The notes below the pieces were generated by a model. That model was not told the origin of the DNA, did no database searches, and was given only the letters and a program-made list of their open reading frames with translations. A DNA stretch of 64,000 nucleotides from the NCBI GenBank assembly GCA_028284675.1, contig JANQRI010000038.1:1-64000 (forward strand), given 5' to 3'. The DNA is from Gammaproteobacteria bacterium. Lineage in GTDB: Bacteria; Pseudomonadota; Gammaproteobacteria; HTCC5015. Shown here piece after piece: positions 19,801-26,061 of the stretch (positions are counted from its first letter, which is position 1; each line of letters begins with the position of its first letter). Both the position numbers and the translations under genes were made by a program.

Positions 19801-20191
19801 ATAATTGGGAAAATGTTGAAGACTCCGACAAGGTGCCGCCGGTCGCGGACATATTATAGCCGGCGCTGCTGCCGACCGTGCCGGATACATAATCCAATAA
19901 GAACCGCAATGTCAGGTTGTCACCGGAATCAATTGTTGCACTGGCCGAAGTCCAACTGCCGTTGAAGCGCTGTATTATATTATTGTAATTATAACTACCC
20001 GGGCTGTCGCCGTGACAACCGCCCACTGTGCACCCAGAAATCGACCTACCGTCAATACCGCCTCCGGATGCAAGCGCCAGCGGAGATAGGATAATTATAC
20101 TGAGTCCGGTCAGGAATAGTGCCACACGGGTTTTCACAACCCGCAACAGGCCGTAATCATACATTCTCAATTGTGATGAACTCTCTAACAT
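16850..20191 (-). CDS. Large repeat-containing surface protein with C-terminal sorting tail
   Basis: 1113 residues. Signal peptide to about residue 41 (LSPLALA). Next comes a beta domain with a CX4CH motif at residues 54-60 (CTVGGCH), a variant haem-binding motif. Residues about 195-570 hold three to four related repeats of roughly 120-137 residues containing VDGxLNYDENDPATT and STNLNRAE. A cadherin-like domain, acidic calcium-type thrombospondin-3 repeats (DTDSDGVIDFEDNCP) and a choice-of-anchor-U-like domain (LQDGGPNDSDGEPNG) follow. The end is Gly-rich, then hydrophobic, then SRRD, like GlyGly-CTERM tails cut by rhombosortase. Probably exported and surface-anchored. ATG 20164 is an alternative start. 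Confidence 0.8.
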   Translation of the reverse strand: MLESSSQLRMYDYGLLRVVKTRVALFLTGLSIIILSPLALASGGGIDGRSISGCTVGGCHGDSPGSYNYNNIIQRFNGSWTSASATIDSGDNLTLRFLLDYVSGTVGSSAGYNMSATGGTLSESSTFSQLLSGELTHNSTRIGASGNDFIFSSLTWSTTTSISGSFTIRACGQPINSNGTNSGDGPDDCDTMAVTVRPEVTGWSGILTYNENTENGAFRDVDDSIGLNGSTNFNRAEVEIVTPLTGDDLACPSSLPGGIGCSDAGDSITLTGTAARTSYDTAIQDVRFRNTSQDPSTTDRTVRVRVRDSSNIYSNYVSKTVDVVPQNDAPTITGVDGILNYDENDPATTVEATVTLGDVDSTNLNRAEVEIIAPGCQLAEDRLEVAGATCTANSLTCTQTNNCTLTITGTRPLASYDTVLQAITYRNISSNPSTAARTVRYRVRDDSNAYSGYDSKTINVIADSDAPTISGVDGTLNYDENDPATTIDGTVALADVDSTNLNRAEAEISGNCNLTEDRIEVNAGVCGANSITCTQSTNCLLIMTSTQPLSNYENVLEAITYRNTSDDPNTGTRTVRYRVRDDANVFSSYDTKSIDVFAQNDPPVAVDDMASIAVNSTDNELNVLANDTDVDTGDMLTIISVGTPSAGGSVVIGAPCTANTLCYTPATDATQAETFDYTIQDGSGAQDTATVSVAPDDTDSDGVIDFEDNCPTVANADQADADEDGDGDACDLDDNNDGIFEGYISFIVDQGGDAGTFIFQTDGVVNIVASILGLPASLTPTYDWSGTDSALLNIAVINNNMFDFDPALVPPGMYNLDLTVSSGAASTHNSIVVDIQAAMPPFDCNGDGDVSAEPPDCDGDGNSNVAEGFQDADNDGIPDYLDALDDPATEAAQLPNQTGDPANSLIFTAEPGLQVRLGKTARYAGRSGALIALEDVRDHGGQGGIAVTNSDDTFVNVGGIFDFEITGLAAAGDTAQVVIPLTSPLPSNARYRKYHSTTGWQDFVWFNDPNNVVASAASTLGVCPPPGSASYTAGLTAFNDCVQLTLQDGGPNDSDGEPNGVIRDPGGVGVAALVPVDNIAPADDGGGGAIHPLWFIIAIGGLLAGLGLRSRRD
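18681..19114. repeat. In-frame direct repeats within the surface-protein gene
   Basis: The stretch beginning GCGCGATTCAGGTTGGTGCT is identical for more than 20 bases at 18681 and 19092, an offset of 411 bp (137 codons). Surrounding segments (around 18725-18805 and 19140-19215) are also alike, and a more diverged copy lies near 19484. This marks recent tandem duplication of the repeat domain. Confidence 0.85.
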
Positions 20192-20743
20192 ATATCTATC
20201 ATCCGTTTCGGCCTTTATTCAACTTACTACAGCCATCCCGCAAAGTTTTATCTAGCAAATAACCCGCCAAACAAGCCGGGCATATTCACAGCGAAAATCA
20301 CACTGCCATCATCAACACTTGCGACCAGAAAAAAGCAAAAGTGACGAAAAAGTGCATATAGTTGTCAATGCACCAGCGCTTTGACTCACTTTTACAATCT
20401 ACCCAAACATCCTGCCGGCAACCGTGAAGCTCTATGCATTAATACGTAATTTCACGTTGTTGTAAAGCGTCGACACACGGCAACTTTGACCGGCATCACA
20501 TGAATCACAGCTCACACAGCCCGCATGGTATGCAAATTAAGCAATCCGGAAAATCAGCCGAATTAATGAGTGGTTTCACCTATTTTACCGATTACCCTAT
20601 TTGCAGAATGCTGGGATAATTTGCTGAAATGGTGACAGAGCGGTGATCGCGTCGCATGTTTTTTCCAAAATGCGCACGTATAATGAGCCAATCCGGAAAA
20701 TTTTCGGTTCTCTGCTGGTTTAACTTTTTTTAGAAAAGGTTTA
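20192..20743. other. Intergenic region between divergent surface-protein and FecR-domain genes
   Basis: 552 bp without a supported gene. It must hold two divergent promoters. A 13-base direct repeat, CAATCCGGAAAAT, occurs at 20542-20554 and 20689-20701. A TATAAT at 20679-20684 is a plausible -10 element for the plus-strand gene, although I see no good -35 at the right spacing. The repeat could bind a shared regulator; this is inference. Confidence 0.45.
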
Positions 20744-20746
20744 GTG

Positions 20747-21499
20747 ATGTATCTGATAAAAAGTGATGATGAACAAGACGATCCGCGCCGGGAATTTCTG
20801 GTCAATGCATTAACCGCCGGTGCTTTTGCGGCCACCGGCAGCATGGGGCTGCTAATGCCCGCACATGCATCAATTTTTGGCAAAGTGCCGCGCCGTGTGC
20901 CGAAAGGTCAGTCTATTTTTGATCTAAAAGGCCGGGTACGTGTGAACGGCAAGCCTGCGAACGAAAAAACCCTGATCAAAGCCAACGACACCGTGCAAAC
21001 CGGCAAAAAAAGTCATGTGATTTTTGTGGTCGGCAAAGACGCATTTATATTACGCAGCAGCAGCAGGTTGAAACTTTCCGGTAGCGGTATATTGCTGAAT
21101 AATTTGCGTCTGTTCACCGGCAGAATGTTATCGGTATTCGGCCGGCGCTCGAAAAAACAACGCGGCCTCGCTGCATTAACCAGCACCGCGACCATCGGTA
21201 TTCGAGGCACCGGTGTGTACTTCGAATCCGAGCCTGATCGCTCTTACATTTGTACCTGTTATGGTGTGACCAGCCTGACATCCACTGCAGATCCTACCAG
21301 TCGCGAAAAGATCGCGTCGGAGCATCATGATGCACCCCGGTATGTACTGGCCAAAGGCGATAAAGGTGAACGCATCAAACCGGCTCCGTTTAAAAACCAT
21401 TCAGACCTGGAGTTAATGCTGATTGAGGAGCTGGTTGGACGCACACCGCCGTTCGCAGTATCGGACGCAGACTATAACGCTCCGCGACGGGGATACTGA
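20747..21499 (+). CDS. Tat-exported FecR-domain protein
   Basis: About 250 residues. The N-terminus has a twin-arginine signal (DPRREFLVNALTAG, hydrophobic core, cleavage near AHA), so it should be exported folded. The remainder resembles a FecR domain: KGRVRVNGKPANEKTLIKAND, VGKDAFILRSSSRLKL, TATIGIRGTGVYFES. Such domains occur in periplasmic signalling and in FecR-like secreted proteins. The ATG at 20747 follows an AAAGG site; a GTG at 20744 is an alternative. Divergent from the large surface protein, so it may belong functionally with that cluster. No sigma factor gene is adjacent. Confidence 0.75.
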   Translation: MYLIKSDDEQDDPRREFLVNALTAGAFAATGSMGLLMPAHASIFGKVPRRVPKGQSIFDLKGRVRVNGKPANEKTLIKANDTVQTGKKSHVIFVVGKDAFILRSSSRLKLSGSGILLNNLRLFTGRMLSVFGRRSKKQRGLAALTSTATIGIRGTGVYFESEPDRSYICTCYGVTSLTSTADPTSREKIASEHHDAPRYVLAKGDKGERIKPAPFKNHSDLELMLIEELVGRTPPFAVSDADYNAPRRGY

Positions 21500-21600
21500 C
21501 AATCCGTCAAAAAACCGGGCTGCACCAACAGTGCGCAAGGCGCAAACCAGGGTCTGATTAAGTTTAGGCGTTTACAGCGACATTGTTATATCCTGTCGCT

Positions 21601-22248
21601 ATGAGTTCCCAGGCACATGGATCACAACCACCAATGGCCAGACGCTTTCGCGGCTTCCTGCCGGTGGTTGTCGATGTCGAAACCGGTGGCTTTAATCCAC
21701 AAACCGATGCATTGCTGGAAATCGCAGCGGTTATTCCCAGCCTGAATAACGGCAAACTAAAACCGGAAAATACATTTAGCACACATGTTGAAGCTTTCGA
21801 AGGGGCCAATATAGACCCCAAATCCCTGGAGGTTAACGGCATCAACCCATATAGCCCATTACGGATCGCGCGCAGTGAACATGATGCTTTAAATTATATT
21901 TTTACCCCGATCCGGCAAGCCGTCAAAGCGCACGGCTGTACCCGCGCAATTCTGGTCGGGCATAATGCTTTTTTCGATCTGAGTTTTGTGAACGCCGCTG
22001 TTGAGCGCACCGGTATTAAGCGCAACCCGTTTCATCCGTTCAGTAATTTCGATACGGTCACCCTCAGTGGGCTGGCCTATGGGCAGACCGTTCTGGCCAA
22101 AGCGGTACAGGCCGCCGGACTGAGCTGGGATGCGAACGAAGCGCACTCGGCGCTTTATGATGCCGAACGCACTGCCGAGCTATTTTGCACGGTTATAAAC
22201 CGTTGGGATTCGTTGAACCCGGATATGCAATTGCGGGTAAGCGGCTAA
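21601..22248 (+). CDS. rnt: Ribonuclease T
   Basis: 3'-to-5' exoribonuclease that trims tRNA and other stable RNA ends. DEDDh exonuclease motifs: Exo I VVVDVETGGFN, Exo II around VGHNAFFDLSFVN, Exo III HSALYDAERTAELF. About 215 residues from the ATG at 21601; a second ATG at 21634 (MARRFRGF) also fits, and neither has a good Shine-Dalgarno. A perfect 7-bp inverted repeat abuts the first ATG. RNase T is restricted mainly to gammaproteobacteria, which supports the taxonomic call. Convergent with grxD. Confidence 0.95.
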   Translation: MSSQAHGSQPPMARRFRGFLPVVVDVETGGFNPQTDALLEIAAVIPSLNNGKLKPENTFSTHVEAFEGANIDPKSLEVNGINPYSPLRIARSEHDALNYIFTPIRQAVKAHGCTRAILVGHNAFFDLSFVNAAVERTGIKRNPFHPFSNFDTVTLSGLAYGQTVLAKAVQAAGLSWDANEAHSALYDAERTAELFCTVINRWDSLNPDMQLRVSG

Positions 22249-22253
22249 GTGCG

Positions 22254-22577
22254 CTATTGCTCTTTCTGAGCCACCTGGCTGACCATCTTTTGCAGCTCTC
22301 CACTTTCAAAAAGCTCCATCGTAATATCGCAACCACCCACCAATTCATGGTTAATAAAAAGCTGTGGAAACGTCGGCCAGTCGGAATACTGCGGCAATGC
22401 CTGACGAACCTCCTGGTCCATCAATACATTCACGTAAGCGAACTCCTGCCCGCACTGTTTCAGTGCTTCAACGGTGCGGCTGGAGAAACCACACATCGGC
22501 ATCTGCGGCGTGCCTTTCATGTATAAAATAATTGAATTGTTTTCGACCTGTTCTTTAATTCGTGACATTACATCCAT
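22254..22577 (-). CDS. grxD: Monothiol glutaredoxin (Grx4/GrxD type)
   Basis: Iron-sulphur cluster carrier. 107 residues from the ATG at 22577, with a GGGG element about ten bases upstream; an internal ATG at 22568 is possible. The active-site CGFS motif (QMPMCGFSSRTVEAL) identifies the monothiol class. It is followed by the glutathione-binding WPTFPQLFINHELVGGCDI. Family members hold a [2Fe-2S] cluster across a dimer, often with BolA partners. No bolA is nearby. Ends five bases past the convergent rnt gene. Confidence 0.95.
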   Translation of the reverse strand: MDVMSRIKEQVENNSIILYMKGTPQMPMCGFSSRTVEALKQCGQEFAYVNVLMDQEVRQALPQYSDWPTFPQLFINHELVGGCDITMELFESGELQKMVSQVAQKEQ

Positions 22578-22638
22578 CAATTAATACCCCGGATAAGCTG
22601 ATTCGTAAAAATATAAGATGGCGTTAATTGTAATTGTT

Positions 22639-24207
22639 TCAAGCCTTTTTATGAACACCATGCTCTAATTTCAAAGGCCTGCCATAACCACCACCGCCGG
22701 CTGACTCGATTTTGAGCCGGTCTCCCGCCTTTAGTTCAAGAAATATTTTGCCGGGCAGCAATTTCCCATTCAATGAATTACACCCGCTCAAACCCGGCTG
22801 CCCACCGGCAACTCCCCAGGGCCGGTGGCAACGACGTTCGGTCAGCAGCGTCGCGCAGGCATTCTCCAGAAATGTATATTCGCGAATAATACCATTCCCA
22901 CCGCAATTCTCACCGGCACCACCTGAGCCATTCCGTATCGCATACTCACTAACCCTCAGCGGATACTGCATTTCCAGCGCTTCGATCGGAGAGTTCAGCG
23001 TATTGGTCATATGAGTCTGCACCGCACTCAAACCCGAATGGGTGGCAGCCGCACCCATACCGCCACCAATGGTTTCATAATAATCCCAGGCGGAACCGGC
23101 ATTGAAACCACCCATCGCGATATTGTTCATACTGCCATGGCTGGCAGCCGGCATTCTGCCCGGCAGCGCCTGCTCCAACGCACCGATCATCACATCGACA
23201 ATCCGGGTGCTGGTTTCCACATTGCCGGCCGCCACCGCGGCAGGATACTGTGCATTGACCACAGAACCGGCCGGTGCTGATAAACGAATACACCGAAAAA
23301 CCCCGGCACAGTCAGGTGTGTATACCGGCATCAGGCAACGAAATACATAGAAAACCGCCGCCGCAGTAACCGATACCGGACAATTCACGTTTCCGCCGAC
23401 CTGCGATGCGGTACCATCGAAGTCTGCGTCAATCAGACCATCCCGGCAGTTTATTGTGACCTTAATCGGGATGTCGGTATTGCCTGCACCATCGTCATCC
23501 ATCACATCCTGAAAACTATACCGGCCATCTGGAATGCCGCGTAATGTGCTCCTGGCCAAACGCTCACCGTAATCATTCAACTCAGCCAGTGCGCTCCGGT
23601 ACACAGCCACCCCGGTCTGCTCAACCAGATGCTGAAGCCGCTGTAAGCCCCGCCGGTTTGCGGCAATCTGTGCATTAAAATCACCGGCTGCCTGCCGGGG
23701 GCTGCGGGTACTGTCCAATAAACGCACCCATTCGGTTTTATCCAAATGCCCGGCCCGATATAACAAGGTCGGCGAAATCAACAACCCTTCCTCATCCAGG
23801 CTTTTTGAAACCGGCATTGAGCCCGGGGTATGTGCGCCGATATCGGCATGATGTGCACGGTTTGCGACAAACCCAACCAACACGCCATTAACAAATAACG
23901 GGCTGATTACGGTGATATCCGGCAGATGCGTGCCGCCCTGGTAAGGGTCATTTAAGATCAGTATGTCGCCCGGGTTCCAGCTGGCCTGCCCGACGATACC
24001 CCGCATTGCAAACGCCATGCTGCCCAAATGCACCGGTATATGTGCCGCCTGCGCGCACAGTTCACCGTCTACATCAAAAACCGCACAGGAGAAGTCAAGG
24101 CGATCACGAATATTCGGCGAGAACGCAGCCTGCCGCAGGCAGGCTCCCATCTCTCCACAGATCGCAGCCATGCGGCTGGAAAATATGCTTAGCTCAATTG
24201 GGTTCAT
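22639..24207 (-). CDS. Hydantoinase B/oxoprolinase-family protein
   Basis: About 522 residues. HyuB-type subunit of ATP-dependent hydantoinases, oxoprolinases and acetone/acetophenone carboxylases. Start at MNPIELSIFSSRMAAICGEMG; an ATG at 24240 would add 11 residues. Family signatures include IPVHLGSMAFAM, LNDPYQGGTHLPDITV, FVANRAHHADIGAHTPGSM and the C-terminal GGGGYGRP. The partner HyuA subunit is usually adjacent and is absent here, so this is either an orphan or works with a remote HyuA. The substrate cannot be told. Divergent from the urate-oxidase-like membrane gene. Confidence 0.88.
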   Translation of the reverse strand: MNPIELSIFSSRMAAICGEMGACLRQAAFSPNIRDRLDFSCAVFDVDGELCAQAAHIPVHLGSMAFAMRGIVGQASWNPGDILILNDPYQGGTHLPDITVISPLFVNGVLVGFVANRAHHADIGAHTPGSMPVSKSLDEEGLLISPTLLYRAGHLDKTEWVRLLDSTRSPRQAAGDFNAQIAANRRGLQRLQHLVEQTGVAVYRSALAELNDYGERLARSTLRGIPDGRYSFQDVMDDDGAGNTDIPIKVTINCRDGLIDADFDGTASQVGGNVNCPVSVTAAAVFYVFRCLMPVYTPDCAGVFRCIRLSAPAGSVVNAQYPAAVAAGNVETSTRIVDVMIGALEQALPGRMPAASHGSMNNIAMGGFNAGSAWDYYETIGGGMGAAATHSGLSAVQTHMTNTLNSPIEALEMQYPLRVSEYAIRNGSGGAGENCGGNGIIREYTFLENACATLLTERRCHRPWGVAGGQPGLSGCNSLNGKLLPGKIFLELKAGDRLKIESAGGGGYGRPLKLEHGVHKKA

Positions 24208-24314
24208 AAAGTCAGATTTGCCCGGTTTTGGCGCAAACATCTATTATATTGCAACCGTCTCACTTAATAACTAACATACGCCCCGACCGCAACAACTAAC
24301 AATAGGGGTATCGG

Positions 24315-24914
24315 ATGAATCCACTTAAATCGGTATTAGGAACGATTATCAGCGGCTTTGTATTGGCCGTCATCGTTGTGCTGATCTGTTCAATAGGCTT
24401 TGGTCTACAACCCACAGCACCAATGTGGTCGCTGATGGTTTGGCTGCATGTACTCGCCGGGGTGGTCTGGATTGGACTGCTGTATTATTTTAATTTTGTG
24501 CAGGTTCCGGCCGTCGGCGCTGCAACTGCAGACAGCCAGGGCCCCGGACCGGCCGCAATTAATAAATATGTCGCGCCGCGTGCGCTGGCCTGGTTTCGCT
24601 GGGGTGCTGTTGTAACCTGGGTGACCGGCGCCGCAACCCTGGAGATTGCCGGCTGGGGTTTTGTTGATGCATTTCTGCTGAAGCCGGGTGTGCAAATCAT
24701 CGGCATTGGTGCCTGGCTGGGTACAATCATGCTGTTCAATGTCTGGGTACTGATCTGGCCAAACCAGAAAAAAATCCTGGGTATTGTATCGGCAACTGAT
24801 GAAGAGAAAGCCAAAGCAAAGGTCGTTGCGTTGATGGCCTCCCGTACCAACACATTGCTATCGATACCGATGCTGCTGTGTATGGTCGGTCAGATGCACC
24901 AACTCCCTTTCTAA
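24315..24914 (+). CDS. Urate-oxidase N-terminal-type membrane protein (PuuD-like)
   Basis: 199 residues with about four transmembrane helices. The segment WLHVLAGVVWIGLLYYFNFV and the later RWGAVVTWVTGAATLEIAGW match the membrane domain of PuuD-type urate hydroxylases. Characterised PuuD enzymes carry an additional C-terminal cytochrome c domain; here no CxxCH is present and the protein stops after the membrane part. It may be a domain-only paralogue of other function. A purine or hydantoin link with the divergent HyuB gene is attractive but unproven. Confidence 0.7.
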   Translation: MNPLKSVLGTIISGFVLAVIVVLICSIGFGLQPTAPMWSLMVWLHVLAGVVWIGLLYYFNFVQVPAVGAATADSQGPGPAAINKYVAPRALAWFRWGAVVTWVTGAATLEIAGWGFVDAFLLKPGVQIIGIGAWLGTIMLFNVWVLIWPNQKKILGIVSATDEEKAKAKVVALMASRTNTLLSIPMLLCMVGQMHQLPF

Positions 24915-24924
24915 AGAGACACGA

Positions 24925-24963
24925 AAAAAAACAGAGAAACCCGGGAGTTTTCCGGGTTTCTCT
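24925..24963 (-). terminator. Strong intrinsic terminator of the acidic-protein gene
   Basis: A 12-bp perfect stem (24933-24944 with 24952-24963), then TTTTTTTT when read on the minus strand, 38 bp after the stop of the minus-strand gene at 25001. On the plus strand the hairpin follows the PuuD-like gene but lacks a T-tract, so it is mainly a minus-strand terminator. Confidence 0.88.
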
Positions 24964-25000
24964 AACTTAAATAATAATCCGGAGGAACCGGATCCGTCGG

Positions 25001-25621
25001 TTAAGCCTGATTTTCTTCGCTATCTGAACCCTGATTCACATCGCTGTTAGTGCTGCTATTGAGCATTGTGTCGTCGGTCTCGGCAACATCCGACAGGGGT
25101 TCATAACTGAAATTCTGTTGTGATTCGGCTTCGCTTGTGTTCAAGCTCTGGCTGGTAATAAACGCAAGCAATGCTTCATAATTGATTGCTGAATTCGGAT
25201 TGGCTGCCTGACTCTGCAACATCGCAGTGGTCTGTTCGTTGGCTAAATCCTCAGTGATATCGGACTGATAACTCTGGTCTGCATGCAGGGACAGCTCCAT
25301 TTCAGCAACATCGTCAAAACTGTTTATATAGTCTTCAAGCGCCTGCCGGGCCGTCTCCGACAACTCTATATCGGACGCATTCAACTGATCGACCAGTTGC
25401 GCAATATCCAGGGAGGACTCTTCAAGGTTCATTTCACTCAGGTGGGCATCCATCAAATCCTGGAAGGTCGCATCGGACTCCAGTACGTTCGCCGTATCAA
25501 ACGATCTGAGTGCATTTTCAAAATCCAGTTGTGCCTGGGTAACCGCGGTATCTTCGAGGAGGGGCTGGGCAGTACTCTGCGCAGCGGAAACCGCGCCCGG
25601 GTCAATGGCTTCTACATACAT
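25001..25621 (-). CDS. Lysine-free, very acidic protein, unknown
   Basis: 206 residues with about 42 Asp/Glu, only two Arg, no Lys, no Cys and no Trp, so the predicted isoelectric point is very low. No signal peptide or membrane segment. The first third is helical (VSAAQSTAQPLLEDTAVTQA), the last third is Ser/Asn/Gln-rich and probably disordered. A GGAG element about ten bases before the ATG and a strong downstream terminator support a real, independently transcribed gene. I recognise no family. The N-terminus superficially recalls inner-rod proteins of type III secretion, which I do not claim. Confidence 0.65.
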   Translation of the reverse strand: MYVEAIDPGAVSAAQSTAQPLLEDTAVTQAQLDFENALRSFDTANVLESDATFQDLMDAHLSEMNLEESSLDIAQLVDQLNASDIELSETARQALEDYINSFDDVAEMELSLHADQSYQSDITEDLANEQTTAMLQSQAANPNSAINYEALLAFITSQSLNTSEAESQQNFSYEPLSDVAETDDTMLNSSTNSDVNQGSDSEENQA

Positions 25622-25924
25622 TTATTATTATCTCCACTCTATTGCGTATGAACTCAGGAGTGTGAAAACTCCTGCACAATTGAGCTGACCCAGAGCCATA
25701 CTAACAAACCCCCAGTGGCGTTGAATATACACTAAAGGCTTTATACGCCTTACGGAATATACGACTTACGTTCTATAGGGTTGGCACCTGCGCCGGGCAA
25801 AACCGCGGAAAATGGGGTATTTTCCGCCTGAAATCGCCTCATCTGCCAAAATCGCTGCTATAATCCGCGCTGGTCGGGCCTTTGCGGGCAACGGCTTTCA
25901 GGCAGCCTTTTATTCGTGCTACTA
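25622..25924. other. Intergenic region upstream of argD with a hairpin
   Basis: No gene supported. A perfect 9-bp stem (GCGGAAAAT at 25805-25813 with 25819-25827, five-base loop) is present. A TATAAT at 25859-25864 is a possible argD -10 element with no clear -35. Any transcript from there would run through the long palindrome that follows. Confidence 0.45.
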
Positions 25925-25980
25925 GAACCTATCTCATAATACCGCATGGTCGCGACCATGCGGTATTATGAGATAGGTTC
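25925..25980. repeat. 56-bp perfect palindrome
   Basis: Two 28-base arms beginning GAACCTATCTCATAATACCG meet with no spacer at the central TCGCGA. Allowing one mismatch the symmetry continues three more bases on each side. It lies 81 bp upstream of the argD start. It could be fused terminal repeats of a mobile element, a strong RNA hairpin in the argD leader, or a cruciform-forming site. No transposase remnant is seen on either side. Confidence 0.95.
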
Positions 25981-26061
25981 CAGTTATTCCCCGGAGTAAT
26001 GAACAACCGCAAGATGTGAATCATCGCGGAAAATATTTTGATTTCAGCTGATTTTAGGCCC

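Noticed and set aside
25925..25980. Long palindrome as an ordinary rho-independent terminator
   Set aside because: No T-tract follows on either strand, no gene ends just before it on the plus strand, and the length far exceeds normal terminators.
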